A stretch of DNA of 64,000 bases from Lumbricus rubellus (lineage: Eukaryota > Annelida > Clitellata > Crassiclitellata > Lumbricidae). Shown here piece by piece: positions 11,501 through 21,041 of this stretch. Within the stretch, counting starts at the first letter, position 1, and each line of letters starts with the position of its first letter. The position numbers and the translations under genes were made by a program. Where the stretch lies: positions 39,559,877-39,623,876 of the forward strand of contig OX243814.1 in NCBI GenBank assembly GCA_945859605.1, given 5' to 3'. The notes beneath the pieces were generated by a model. It saw nothing but the letters and a program-made list of their open reading frames with translations. It did not search any database and had not been told where the DNA came from.

Positions 11501-12366
11501 TTTGAACGTGGTTGAATAAGCGTGTTTGCCACTAGAAATTTCTGAGATGGGTTTATTTCCAGTGGTTGCACCACACTTATGACGTTTGCGAACCGTTTGG
11601 GAATTTTAATGGGGGCTAAAACGACGGATCTAGCCGGTATTGAAAGGTTCGATGTTAAACTTAGAAGCGAACCAGCTGACGTTTGACTTGATTTTAAATC
11701 CATGACAATCAAATTATCAAAAAATGTTACACATCGTTCCTTAAAGTTCACAATTGCCTTTGTTTCAATCATGAGGTCTTCCCCGATTATGACGCTCTCG
11801 AGCAACGAATCAATTACGACCATACAGAAAGGAACTTTGAACCCTTGTAGATCGAGCTCAATTTCTACTTTACCAAAAATCTTTAAAGGTAATTGATCCG
11901 CTCCGTACAGGCATAAATTAGGAGTTGGGATGAGGATTTGTTTATTTTTAGGCAGTTGTTTGTAAGCTTTTAATGAGATGGAGCTGCTAGAGCAACCGCT
12001 GTCGACAAGCGCCGAATGATAGCGACCATACAAGCGTATACCGAATAAGCAACCTTTATTTAGCACGTGTTTGGAAATAGCAGCCGTTGAAGTTTTAATT
12101 TGCGATTCAGAAGGCATATTGTTTGATGCCGCTTTAGTCGTCGCCAAAATGGTGGGAACCGTCGATGTGGTGATGTTCCTGTCCCGTTGGTGTGCGGTCC
12201 GATGGAAGAACGTGTTATCATCTCGCAGGAATCGATCTGCTTCATCGTCAGTATGGGCTGGTCTCGGTGAAGGCGTGGCAACTGGTTCGTATGGAGCCGG
12301 TGATGATCGTTTGTTGAATCCTTGATGGCGATCGACCCGGTTCTGGAACCTGGCGTTCCCCGCCCG
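8536..12366 (-). CDS. pol: Pol polyprotein: protease, reverse transcriptase, RNase H, integrase
   Basis: The frame is open from the codon after gag's UGA (12366) to 8536, with no stop in the 73 codons before the first pol domain, so it is probably made only as a Gag-Pol fusion. In order it carries an aspartic protease (ALVDSGCSSS), a reverse transcriptase (RMPFGLQNAP, then YLDD in LCYLDDILIY), an RNase H (HVDASAKAIG, VTDAECLAL, PDVLSRI) and an integrase. The integrase has an HHCC zinc finger (GHAGRERSYL, CQVCQQC) and the DDE residues in HVDYAG, VSDRGSAF and NSKVERKW. The last motif departs from the usual GLVER context. Domain order RT-RH-INT is that of Ty3/gypsy. The ORF closes shortly after GDLVWLHQP, and the rest of the integrase is in another frame. 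Confidence 0.93.
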   Translation of the reverse strand, partial: RAGNARFQNRVDRHQGFNKRSSPAPYEPVATPSPRPAHTDDEADRFLRDDNTFFHRTAHQRDRNITTSTVPTILATTKAASNNMPSESQIKTSTAAISKHVLNKGCLFGIRLYGRYHSALVDSGCSSSSISLKAYKQLPKNKQILIPTPNLCLYGADQLPLKIFGKVEIELDLQGFKVPFCMVVIDSLLESVIIGEDLMIETKAIVNFKERCVTFFDNLIVMDLKSSQTSAGSLLSLTSNLSIPARSVVLAPIKIPKRFANVISVVQPLEINPSQKFLVANTLIQPRSNKTMINILNPFNDTLTLHKRTPIARIQEVAAVHEHNDTIPDDSSQTSTAEQKEAVLTELGIAYRNKDLSEMDEARLRDLLFDHRDIFATSIADLPGTNVVTHHIETVGPPVRAQVFRHSQRAREEIEKQVESMLENDIIRPCFSLWSAPVILVSKRDCAQPRFCVDYRALNQKTTPFFYPLPDLPQILDQLADKNPRWYSSLDLKSGYWQLKLDPDSELKTAFVTSSESYCFQRMPFGLQNAPASFQRLMHTVLSAELNEYVLCYLDDILIYSPTWDQHLDNLKQVFSRLRSANLRLHPTKCKFAQSELRFLGHIISRDGVKADPTKVEKIRDFKRPHSVKTLRQFLGLSNYYRKFIRGYAHIATPLTQLLRKDTPFVWESAQETAFQTVREELTKVPTLTYAKLNEPIYIHVDASAKAIGYCLTQIHPTLGHLPIDFSGRSLNETEQKYSVTDAECLALVSAIRSYHSFIAGQKFFVVSDHIALRWLQSIRANTTGRLARWSLLLQGYSFEILHKPGKEHVVPDVLSRIPHPPPPPVEKDDVFLNEDIYLTPIKELLSNEHTECHISYVESPTKCESIQVITSNSDEEDTSADVQECSLFADSEMRHEQRQCPEFAPLIAFLESDILPEKDSDARKLILISEQFVMHKGLLYHMFQPRSKDGARLHPFIRQLAVPVKLRNAVLKAVHDDIGHAGRERSYLVLKARFYWKSMYANLMTHVDSCQVCQQCKRAYYPTKATLHPLEPVDVFDRWHVDYAGILPVGDNGNKYLLMFVESLSGYPELIPVPDQTAKTAADCLYKYIFTRHGPFKSLVSDRGSAFLSQIMKHLCNRFQIKQVFTSSYHPQTNSKVERKWPMIWSALRSYCLDQNDWEDKIPSILYALRATPSVSTGFAPAFVLNGRDLALPLQSALTPPTTHRVGVDSYIRELLPKLELVREIARDNILKAQTTYKKYYDKTQREMTYNPGDLVWLHQPFTRRESVRSYISVT

Positions 12367-12369
12367 TCA
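12364..12369 (-). promoter_or_regulatory. Gag stop UGA-CGG: candidate readthrough site
   Basis: gag and pol share one reading frame and are separated by a single UGA followed directly by CGG. UGA plus a CGG or CUA 3' context is a known leaky-termination type in some RNA viruses. The stop falls just after the second zinc knuckle, where Gag-Pol recoding normally happens. Confidence 0.6.
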
Positions 12370-15300
12370 TTGGCCAGATGAGGGTTTGGATCGACACATG
12401 TGTGCCCAGTGGCCCAATCGAGAGCAATTATAGCAGCGGGACCGGCCGGCAGGACACCTCCCGAATTCGTGCGATGAACCACAGTTGCCGCATGATGTTT
12501 GATTTCCGAATGTGTTTTGTGGTGGTGTGTATCGATTTCCTTGAAACTGAGGGCGATTATACGACGGTGCAAACGCTCGGCCTTTAAAAAGTCGGGGCGG
12601 TCCCGAAAAAGTTTGTCTGTGTTGTTGTTGATGGGCCGTGTAGTTATTGTATGCAGGGGTGTATGGTGTGCGCCCTGTATCCCATGTTGGAGGAAGCGTG
12701 GTATTGTAAGGGTTGTTGCGTGTTTCGTTGTAGGCCGGATCGTTTTGTGAATAAGTATCATCTGATGGGTGGTCCAGAAACGTCACTCGCTTACTACTTT
12801 CCGATCGCAACGGAGCTACATTAGTGGGTTGTAAACGAGTCAATTGTGTTTGCATCTGGGCCAAAGTTTTAGCAATTTCCGTAAAACCGTCCTCCGGTTC
12901 AACCGCGACCTCAATGAGAGATGCGAATTGGGCTAGTTCTGCCAAGTCTTTCGGCTGTTTCGTCAAAATCGCTGTCCGAAGCTTCGGAAGGATGCCGTTC
13001 AATGCAATCAGGTATATATCTTTTTCGCTTACCCCAAGATGGTCTGCTTTCACTGTAAGGTCGGCAATAAACGCTGCGACACTCTGAGTGGGTAATTGAC
13101 AGGATTTCCAGAGATTCGAAAGTTTAGACCAAACCTGCGGGTCTGAAAAGCGCTGAATAAACAGTTTCTCCAATTGATCAAAGGTAGTCCCTTCTGGAAG
13201 CTTCAAGCTCCGAGCCCATACTCGTGCACTATCTGATAGCAGTAGGTAAAACGAATCAATTCGAGACTGATCATCGGATATAGAGTGGAAAGAGAGCCAT
13301 CGGCGAAAGGATTCGAGAAACGAATTGCAGCACCCCAAACCCGTGAATTTATCTGGGAGGAATAGGGAACTCTTGGATGATAATCGTTTAGAAGCGTTCT
13401 GTGAATTACTTGGCGCTATAGAAGTCCTTGGTTCGAGACCTGTGACTGGCCTTGCTTCCGGTTGTGAAATCATGCCGCATGGAAAGTGGCTTCCAGTCGC
13501 TCCTATTTCTGGAATTCCCGAATTACGCAAAGTCGTATTCATTGGTGCTTGAGATACCGCAATGTCATTCGCTAAAGTGTAAACTGGCGGTATACGGTTT
13601 TCCACGCTGTATAATGGCGCCACCGACCGATGTTGCGTTTCGTTACCATTGACTAGTGGATATAAACAATTGCCTTCGTTGAAGGGGCGTTTTAGTTCTG
13701 TCGTTGGTTCTTGCTGGAGCGGGTAGCCGCCGCTTTGGATGGGGTTCCACTTCGCATTGGGCATTGGAAACTGAGGAACCTCGCCACCCTGAGTGAAGTA
13801 TTGTTCCGGTTCGCGAGGGGGCGCGAATCGAGAAACTGAATTCCGTTCACTAAGAAACCGAGGACATTTTTCGTCTTCATCACGGTAGGGGGTTGTATAA
13901 TAGGGGAATACGGAAATCCGTTCAGGGCCAAACTGCTGTTGCTGGTGCATGGCCGCAAAGTGAGGAAGTAAACTCCCATCGGTAATATAATGCGTTTTGA
14001 ACTGATCCCCCAAAGATGGATCGCGGATGTATGGCCCATGTGGGATAATATCGTCTGTACGCGGTGGGCGTTGTTCGTGTCTATGCATTGGTAAAATGGT
14101 CGGGTTCGCTACATCTCCTTCTACTTGAGTGCATTCGTCAAACTGCGCCCTTCGTGGTAAGTCAACATTACGCGCCGTAATCCATTTGTTTTCTTGGTAG
14201 TGTTGCGTATTTGTTCGAGAAGCCTGAAGAGGAACATTGCTATGCGTCCTAGCGAATGGGTTCGTAGACGCTGGATCTCGTAAAATAAACTGGTCTTCGT
14301 TGTGCATTGCTGAAACGAATGCATGATCGTCGGGGTGGTGGTGTTCGTTTTGTGCCTCCGTAGGAAACATCATCAGTGGTTGATCCGGAGCCGGAATAAA
14401 ATTAACTCGGTCGCCGGTATGCATCGTCCCCGAATTTATTCCCGATCCGTTATCGCGTTGTCGCTCGTCCCTTCGCCGGTCAGAATAAATTATTTCGCGT
14501 GCGGACGTTAATGGATTCTGGGACTTGATCAATGTTGGGTCCCGGTCGGTCGGTCCAAAAGGATCACGTCTATCATAAGCCGCTCGGGATCTCTCGTCTG
14601 AGTCTATTGTCTCCCGTCGCAGCATGGCAATAGATTGTGTCTGGGATGGTCTTAATGGTGCTAGTGCGGGATTAATGGCTTTCAGCTGATTAGCTGTGTC
14701 GTGCCGTTTTTCCTCGTCTGCTCCTGGTGGAGACATGACCTCATTTCGTATTCCGCGTTCTCTCGTCTTTTCGGTCGTAATTTCTCTTCGTGGGAGACCG
14801 CTCGCTCGCTGATAATTATTCTCGTCTAATGGACTCCGGGGTCTGCCTTCCTCGTGCCTGTCATTATGTAGCTCCAGAATGGACGATGAAGTCCGGTTAA
14901 TGGATGCCGTTAGTCTTGCTTCGTCGTCTGCTTGATGTTGGCCGTCGCTGCGCTGAAAAGCAATTTCGCGATGGCTTTTATGGCTAACGGAACGCATTTG
15001 CAATTCCTCAGTCCTCGGGATGTCATTATCTAGTGCCATTAAAGGCGTCGAAGAGCGGTGATCCGATGCCATTAAGCGCGGGTCTTGCTCTCGCGTCTCT
15101 GTCGGCAGAGGGGAGGGGATGGTGGTATTGGAAATTTGGTGCAAGTATGCTGAACCTGTGCTAATGTTATGCAGGGAAAACTCAGCTTCTCCGTGGTCTG
15201 AAGACGTCTGTGAAATCCTATCATCTCTTTCGGTCATCTCTGCCAATTGTTTTTCCGATCGCTTGCTCTCGTCTGATTCTGACTTGTCGAGAGCGGAGCC

Positions 15301-15471
15301 CCCCTGTTTTGCCAAGCGACTGGTCTGGCTCCGAGTTTGAGGGCCACCCTGATATGCATAGAGTCGTTCTTGGTCAATCAAGACTCTTGAGTGTCCTTCT
15401 GCCATCTTGTAAAGACTATATATTAGGGTGGAGTGAATCCGAGTGAAAAACAATTTTTTCTCGAATTTCAA
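12367..15471 (-). CDS. gag: Gag polyprotein (very long N-terminal region, two zinc knuckles)
   Basis: The frame spans 1034 codons, but the probable native start is the Met at 15405 (MAEGHSRVL), giving 1012. The first 22 codons read into the end of the inserted hAT element. The N-terminal two thirds is hydrophilic and rich in R, S, D, E, P and Q, with no domain I recognise. Next comes a retrotransposon capsid-type region of about 170 residues, roughly residues 690-870, containing LPDKFTG and the WARSLKLPEGTTFDQLEK stretch. Near the C-terminus are two CCHC knuckles: a variant CX2CX3HX4C (CGNCGSSHEFGRC) and a canonical CX2CX4HX4C (CYNCSRLGHWAHMC). It assembles particles and packages RNA in this class. 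It ends at a UGA in frame with pol. Confidence 0.9.
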   Translation of the reverse strand: MKFEKKLFFTRIHSTLIYSLYKMAEGHSRVLIDQERLYAYQGGPQTRSQTSRLAKQGGSALDKSESDESKRSEKQLAEMTERDDRISQTSSDHGEAEFSLHNISTGSAYLHQISNTTIPSPLPTETREQDPRLMASDHRSSTPLMALDNDIPRTEELQMRSVSHKSHREIAFQRSDGQHQADDEARLTASINRTSSSILELHNDRHEEGRPRSPLDENNYQRASGLPRREITTEKTRERGIRNEVMSPPGADEEKRHDTANQLKAINPALAPLRPSQTQSIAMLRRETIDSDERSRAAYDRRDPFGPTDRDPTLIKSQNPLTSAREIIYSDRRRDERQRDNGSGINSGTMHTGDRVNFIPAPDQPLMMFPTEAQNEHHHPDDHAFVSAMHNEDQFILRDPASTNPFARTHSNVPLQASRTNTQHYQENKWITARNVDLPRRAQFDECTQVEGDVANPTILPMHRHEQRPPRTDDIIPHGPYIRDPSLGDQFKTHYITDGSLLPHFAAMHQQQQFGPERISVFPYYTTPYRDEDEKCPRFLSERNSVSRFAPPREPEQYFTQGGEVPQFPMPNAKWNPIQSGGYPLQQEPTTELKRPFNEGNCLYPLVNGNETQHRSVAPLYSVENRIPPVYTLANDIAVSQAPMNTTLRNSGIPEIGATGSHFPCGMISQPEARPVTGLEPRTSIAPSNSQNASKRLSSKSSLFLPDKFTGLGCCNSFLESFRRWLSFHSISDDQSRIDSFYLLLSDSARVWARSLKLPEGTTFDQLEKLFIQRFSDPQVWSKLSNLWKSCQLPTQSVAAFIADLTVKADHLGVSEKDIYLIALNGILPKLRTAILTKQPKDLAELAQFASLIEVAVEPEDGFTEIAKTLAQMQTQLTRLQPTNVAPLRSESSKRVTFLDHPSDDTYSQNDPAYNETRNNPYNTTLPPTWDTGRTPYTPAYNNYTAHQQQHRQTFSGPPRLFKGRAFAPSYNRPQFQGNRYTPPQNTFGNQTSCGNCGSSHEFGRCPAGRSRCYNCSRLGHWAHMCRSKPSSGQ
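15416..15423. repeat. 8-bp target-site duplication of the nested hAT, left
   Basis: CTATATAT is repeated at 18529-18536 on the far side of the nested transposon. Confidence 0.85.
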
Positions 15472-18400
15472 AATCCGTTAGTGATCAAAAGTTGCGTATG
15501 GTATCACAGAAATGCTACAAAAATTTTGAAATTTTTATGTTGACGTCTTCTGCCCTCTACCGGACGATTTAAGGACAAAATGGCTGCCAATTACTTCAGA
15601 TGACTAAAAGTAAAGCATTTTATGTGACAGAAACACGGTTTTGGGCTCTAAATTAAGATTATAGGGTTCAAGGAATGCAATGGAATCAAAGATATATATG
15701 TAGCACTTCAAAAAATCAAAATGGCGGACAAAATGGCGGCCAGAATCTTAAAATGGCAATTGATGAAGTCATGTATGCAATGGAATCATGATTTCAGGGT
15801 CTGAGTCAACATTTTCGAGGTCAACAAATATGATGAAGCCAATGTCATTCAGGTAGCACTGCACGAAAACCAAAATGGCGGACAAAATGGCGTCCATATC
15901 CTGGAATTGGCTATTAGTGGAGTTCTGTATGTAATTATTTAGTATTGAAACCACGCTTTGTTTCATATGTTGGCATTATCTTTCTAGCTTCAAGTCTTGC
16001 GCGAACTAATCCATCTCTTGCATGCTGTCCAACAACCAGCAATGATGACTCTGTAACTGTCTTGACAGACCTCTCGACTGCTTGAGTATGGCATGGAAAC
16101 TTTGGAAAGCGAAGTAAATCAATCGCGGAGTCGTCGGCATTGTGGATCAACTGTTCCAGGTCGTCATCATTTATGTCCTTCGTTAGAGGTGGCTCTGTCA
16201 CTTCACATGACTGCCAGTCAATTAATTCTGTATAGTCGGCTGCATGAAAGTTCAAACTTGGGGGGTGAAATATGCGAATTCCTCTCTGAGGCTTCTTACT
16301 CGATCGTGCCTTCATTATTCTTCTGATTCCTAATTCTCGAATTTATTTCCTCTCATCCGTGATCATTGAAAGAAGTACATTTTCAGGATGAGCAAAGAAG
16401 GCGTTTCTCTGAATAACTGGATCAACTATTGACTTTAAATAATCAGGCAAGTATCGTGATTTGTTAGCAAGCATCCACAGATGCTTCGCACCATCTTTGC
16501 AGGAGGGTTTGGACTTTACTGCAAACCAAACAGGGGCGTAAACTTTCAAAACGAACTCAGTAATTGTCGAGAGACAGTTGCTTGGCTCTTTCGTGGCAAC
16601 GTATAGGCGTAGTATTCTGTTAGCCAGAGTCAACCAACGAGACATTACTAGTTTTCCAGGACTTCGATGCAACAGTGCCTCATCGCATATACCACTAGAT
16701 ACAGCTTGAGACATGTCGTACAAGTATCTCTGGTCTGTACTGAGATCCTGCAGAACAGAGTCAGGTAGCACTTGTAAATCGCATTCAATTTGCTGGAATT
16801 TAACCATTGGCATGTTCTCACATCGTTGAACTTGTGTTCCAAGTTCGCCTGAAAAGCTTCATGGTCCGGTAGTACTGCCATCAAGTTGCTCGAAGAGGTG
16901 ACGTAACGGTAGCTCGTTGGTATGTAATAGGCATATGAACCAGTGGAGTGGACGCTTAAGATGTACTTCTAACAATCTGATAATACCACCCTTATGTCCT
17001 GTGTTGACAGCCGTTCCATCGCATCCCATGACAGCCAATAATTCCATGCTTATCTTTCTTTCTTCGAAGAAATCCAGTTTGGCCTGCTTTATACACTCAG
17101 CACTGCCACGCACTGGAGCAATATGTCCCAAATAGTTCGAGTCGGGTTCTTCAATCAATACTATGTGTTCTTCAATAACAGTCCTGCGATGTAACTTACC
17201 TCCAATATTTTCCTGCAGTAGAGTCTTGTCTTTTCTGCCGTCGAAGTATAGACCGCGAAGATCCGAAGAATGGCTTGCGGATTCCTGAAGCAAATCTTCA
17301 CGCAGTCTTTTTCTTTCTCTTCGGAGTTTGGAACGGTCAATAACCTCAGATTTATCGCCAGTTGTTACTATTCCGAAATCTGTAAGTAGGCTCGAAGCAA
17401 TGTCTGCTGCTGCTCTGTCAGATATTCCATATCTCTCTGACGCTTGTGCCGTGTTCGTCAGTCGTCGTCTTTGTTGTGAGTGTTGAGTTTTGGCGATTTT
17501 TTTGTCTTCCATTTCTTCCTTGCCTGCTGAAGATCCATTATCGGTTTCGTCACCTTCAAGGTTTTTGTCAGATGAATAATGTTCATCAAGCTCATCAACC
17601 GACCTTGATGTTGAAGCACCGCTTGATGTAAGTCGCATCGCTTCGTCCTTCTTTCGTTGTGCTCTAAGCATAAGTTTTTCTGTTTTCGGCCGGTCGATTG
17701 ACCCTATCATCATTGTCCTTACAGTTCTTTGGTCTTTTAGAAATTGTCTTTCTTCCACCGGAATCTTTCCTTCTTTTGGACATCTACATGCGGCTGGATC
17801 TGAGCACTTGCAACTGGCAATGTCAAACAACGTATTTATTGCATGTTCTCTGAATTTTGCGACCTTCTGCTCGTAGTTGGCACTTCTTTTACATGCGGGG
17901 TATCGGATTAACTTTAGATACTGATCATGATGGATTCGCACAAGTTTAGTGATTCGATCTATCGTAACAGTCGGGACAGAGGCCCGTGTCCAAATTTCTT
18001 TCACTTTTTTACTAGAACACTGACAATTTCGAATGCTTCGGGCTCTTTAGATGGATGTTTACGTAAATCACGCCTTACCCATTGGTAGTCCTCAAGAAGA
18101 TCTCGAATAGTTGGTAAGACATCTAGTTTCATTCGCTTTGCAACTCCAAATATTGGACAGATGCTCACTTTTCTCTTAAGTCTTAAGCGACTCTCAGCCA
18201 TTTTGCTTCTACAGTTTGCTAAGAATATGAAATTCTATCAGAATGTATTTAAAGAATACTACGAATACTACTAAGAATACATAATAGTTTAGGTCACGTC
18301 ACGATGATGGAATTCTATCACTTTGGTTGACGTAAACATGAAATATTGCAGGCTAAATTGCCTGACAGTACTGAAAATCAATATGGCGTCCTAAAATCGT

Positions 18401-18528
18401 CCGGTAGAGGGCAGAAGACGTCAACATAAAAATTTCAAATTTTTTGTAGCAATTCTGTGATACCATACGCAACTTTTGATCGCTAACGGAATTTCAAATT
18501 CGGAAAAAAATTTTTTCACTCCACCCTA
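15424..18528 (-). mobile_element. hAT-like DNA transposon (3105 bp) nested in the retroelement
   Basis: Termini TAGGGTGGAGTGAA and TTCACTCCACCCTA begin terminal inverted repeats of roughly 150 bp (about 15424-15580 and 18370-18528). Perfect 8-bp CTATATAT duplications flank it, the hallmark length for hAT. It carries one minus-strand transposase-like gene, now broken. Subterminal repeats with AAAATGGCGGACAAAATGGC occur at about 15718-15745 and 15869-15892. It sits between the retroelement leader and gag, 11 bp from the likely gag ATG once its duplication is counted. Confidence 0.88.
15935..18201 (-). pseudogene. hAT-like transposase, one frameshift and two in-frame stops
   Basis: Read on the minus strand, about 755 codons form one degenerate gene. 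It opens MAESRLRLKRKVS at 18201. It shifts frame at an A6 run near 18003, then stays in a single frame to 15935, broken by TGA at 16861-16859 and TAA at 16345-16343. Parts of a family I know only from uncharacterised transposon-like proteins in cnidarians and aphids are visible. These are MGCDGTAVNTGHKGG, LHTNELPLRHLFEQLDG, SFSG after the first stop, SRWLTLANRILRLY, IQRNAFFAHPENVLL, and HTQAVERSVKTVTE near the end. The SRWLT block recalls the RW motif of hAT transposases. A Cys-rich segment (CKCSDPAACRCP) lies in the N-terminal part. It is probably inactive. Confidence 0.75.
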
Positions 18529-18536
18529 CTATATAT
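18529..18536. repeat. 8-bp target-site duplication of the nested hAT, right
   Basis: CTATATAT matches 15416-15423 exactly. Confidence 0.85.
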
Positions 18537-20454
18537 GTCTAGTTATCTAGGGCCTATAGCCTACGCTCTGCAAATGCTTAAATGAGCTTCGTTCAATTCT
18601 AGTTAAATCGTCTCACAGCCAGCTGTCCGTGGTGGGCCAATCTCACAGCTCTGCCGCTCTGTACGTAACCTTACGATCTTAGGCCTACACAGATTGGAGC
18701 CTAGGGGGGGCTAAACTGATAGGCCTATCTTCTTCTATACCTCGTTTACTATTACGACGGTACCTGCATCCAGCCTGACGCAAGTCCAAACACTCGGGTC
18801 TAAGCCTATTTATACAATTATGCTACCATGGTAACATGTAGGCACCGATCTTGGACTGCTATTGACACAGACTAAGGCCTAAATTATAAAGCTGTACGAA
18901 GCTGCTCAAGAACGAAGCTAGTGTATGGCGAACAACAGTCAATTCGTGACTAACAGCTAGGCCTATTGTGACACAAAGATCTGTAAGCTATTCGCACATA
19001 AGGTAGGCCCACGGTAGTCTTAAAGAGACTTAGTTATTGGACGCTCACTTACGTACTTACTACATTCGTCACTGCCATTATGTTCGACCCACTATTGTCA
19101 TTCCTTATCTTGGGCATCTATAGGCCTATTATGCACGGATAATACGTAGGCCTGCTCCTGTCTGTCTACTGGTTACGAATATAGGGACTAATCAGACATA
19201 ACATATATTCTAAACTGAAGGACACTTCGTAGGCCTATCCAACGTCAGATCTGTAAACTCTGTGTGACTTTTAGATTAGGCCTATGCTGACACACACATA
19301 CTTGTAAGGTAAGCCTACACGAAAAACGGCTATTTATATATATTCTCAAAAACTTAGCGTGGTCCTAAATAAACGTATGCTCACTGATGCAAAGCCTATG
19401 TAAACGTGTCAACGGCGCGTGATATGTATATGGTCGTTCTGTTAGTAAGCCGGCTGGCGAATCTTAAGAAAAATGAGTCTAATGTGTGGAGGCCTAACAA
19501 GTAAGATTTTATGTATCGTTGTTTTGTGCGTAGAGACTTGTAGGCTAGGTCTACACGGTCTTTATATATTAATATGCGTCTATTCTGTTGTATTCTATGC
19601 TAATGAACTGGCCTTTCGAGCTACTATTGTCTCCGTCGGAGGGGTGTTGGAGAGGAATATCGGGTATGAGGCACTGCTCTCTGCGACCGGAAAGCGGATG
19701 ATTAGATGTTCGCTGTTCAATGTGTCCTGCTCTGGCGGCGTTGCCTAGGAACCGAACACGATGAGGGTTGAGCAGTCACGATGATGATCGCGGTGCTGTG
19801 TGGGAATCTATGACGTTGACGATCGCTAAAATACAGTGCTTACTATAACTAATTTTGATATTATCGCGCCTGTCCCTACTTTACTCGTGAATTACTAGAT
19901 GCTGACTAAGCCACTGATGATTCTTGACTATAGGCTACTATCAGACCGACGAACTCCGAAACAAGGTTGCTATAGAGTTTAGGCTGGGCGCCAATGACCA
20001 CGGGGTCAGCTTTCTGGTTGCTGAGCTCGTAATACAGAGGCTCCCAACCGACGCAAACCTAGCTCAAAGCCCGTTCGTCCTGTTCTCGCCTGTAATAGGA
20101 ATTTCGAGGAAGCAAATACGCTATGTTGATGAGAGACACTCCTTGGTGGCTCTGCGTATATGATTACAAAGTACAATATTTGACGTTAGGCGTCGCTACG
20201 TATATGATTTAGAAAAAGAAATGCAACGTGGGACGTTAAGCGTCGCTTCCGGTAAAAATAAATAGCCTAAATACAAACGACGTAGCCTAGCGCGTGGATA
20301 ACCCGAACATGACTGACATCAGGACCAGAGATGAAGGCCTAACCTTAAATAGAGATTACAGAGTCACAGATGCGTGCGTTAGATAAAGACTGCAGAATGA
20401 GAGTAGAACAGAATTTTCATACATGGAGCTAGCGCCAGGACTGAAATGTTGAGC
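18537..20454 (-). other. Retroelement 5' leader, non-coding
   Basis: About 1.9 kb between the nested hAT and the small 5' ORF. It has no credible coding frame and is dense in AGGCCTA motifs, unlike the gag, pol and env regions. It resembles host intron sequence in composition. Confidence 0.45.
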
Positions 20455-20949
20455 TCAGCAGTCCTCTCGCAGTCTCACGTCGTCTCTAGAACCAGAGTCG
20501 GTCCTCGTCTTCGCTCTCGGCGTCTGACCAGTACAGGTGATAGTCGTAGGACCAGACCACGTCGATAAACCCGTCGTCGTCTTCGTCGCAGTATTGGTCC
20601 AGGGGTGGGGGGGTTCGAGAGGAGGGTTCCACTGAGCCAACTCTGCAGCCGAGATTGCAGGGGGGGGTTCCAGGAAAAGGTCTGCAAGTGCGGTGAGAGG
20701 ATTTCTGCGCCACAGAATGTTTGAGATGGCGGTGTCCCTGTGGGGGCAGAATTCTGGGTCACAGTCAAAGAAATGGCAAGACTCCCACCACTCTAATTCT
20801 TCAGTCTCGTCCTGGGACAAGGCGGGGTCAGGGTCCGGGACGAAGTCAAGGTCGAAGAGACGCCTAAAGGAGGCCCAGATCAGATCCTCTCTCTCTTCTT
20901 TCTGTCGGGCAAGACGTTCAAGCCACTCCGAAAATCCACTCATTCCCAA
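20455..20949 (-). CDS. Small acidic ORF upstream of gag (possibly accessory)
   Basis: A 164-codon minus-strand frame begins about 90 nt inside the 5' LTR edge. The N-terminal half is acidic and tryptophan-rich (RLFDLDFVPDPDPALSQDE, LEWWESCHFFDCD) and contains Cys/His residues (CDPEFCPH). At a C7 run near 20604-20610 the acidic character passes to the overlapping frame (DQYCDEDDDGFIDVVW, ending SEDEDRLWF at 20486). This suggests a one-base slip relative to the ancestral frame. I recognise no family. An ORF ahead of gag is unusual for Ty3/gypsy elements, and an accessory protein is a guess. Confidence 0.5.
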   Translation of the reverse strand: MGMSGFSEWLERLARQKEEREDLIWASFRRLFDLDFVPDPDPALSQDETEELEWWESCHFFDCDPEFCPHRDTAISNILWRRNPLTALADLFLEPPPAISAAELAQWNPPLEPPHPWTNTATKTTTGLSTWSGPTTITCTGQTPRAKTRTDSGSRDDVRLREDC

Positions 20950-21020
20950 TTACAGAGAAAGGAATTACTTGCAAGGAGAAAAGACAAAAAGAGTAAAAAC
21001 TCACCAGAGGAATGGTCAAG

Positions 21021-21041
21021 GTCCCGGTTTCTCCAGCAATT
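21021..21041 (-). promoter_or_regulatory. Putative primer-binding region
   Basis: On the element's strand the sequence just inside the 5' LTR reads AATTGC then TGGAGAAACCGGGACC. A TGG start near the LTR edge suits a tRNA-primed PBS, but I cannot match the tRNA. Confidence 0.35.

Noticed and set aside
12060..12761. 233-codon minus-strand frame rich in H, T and I overlapping the gag-pol junction
   Set aside because: It overlaps gag and pol in another frame and shows no domain; a shadow of real coding sequence.
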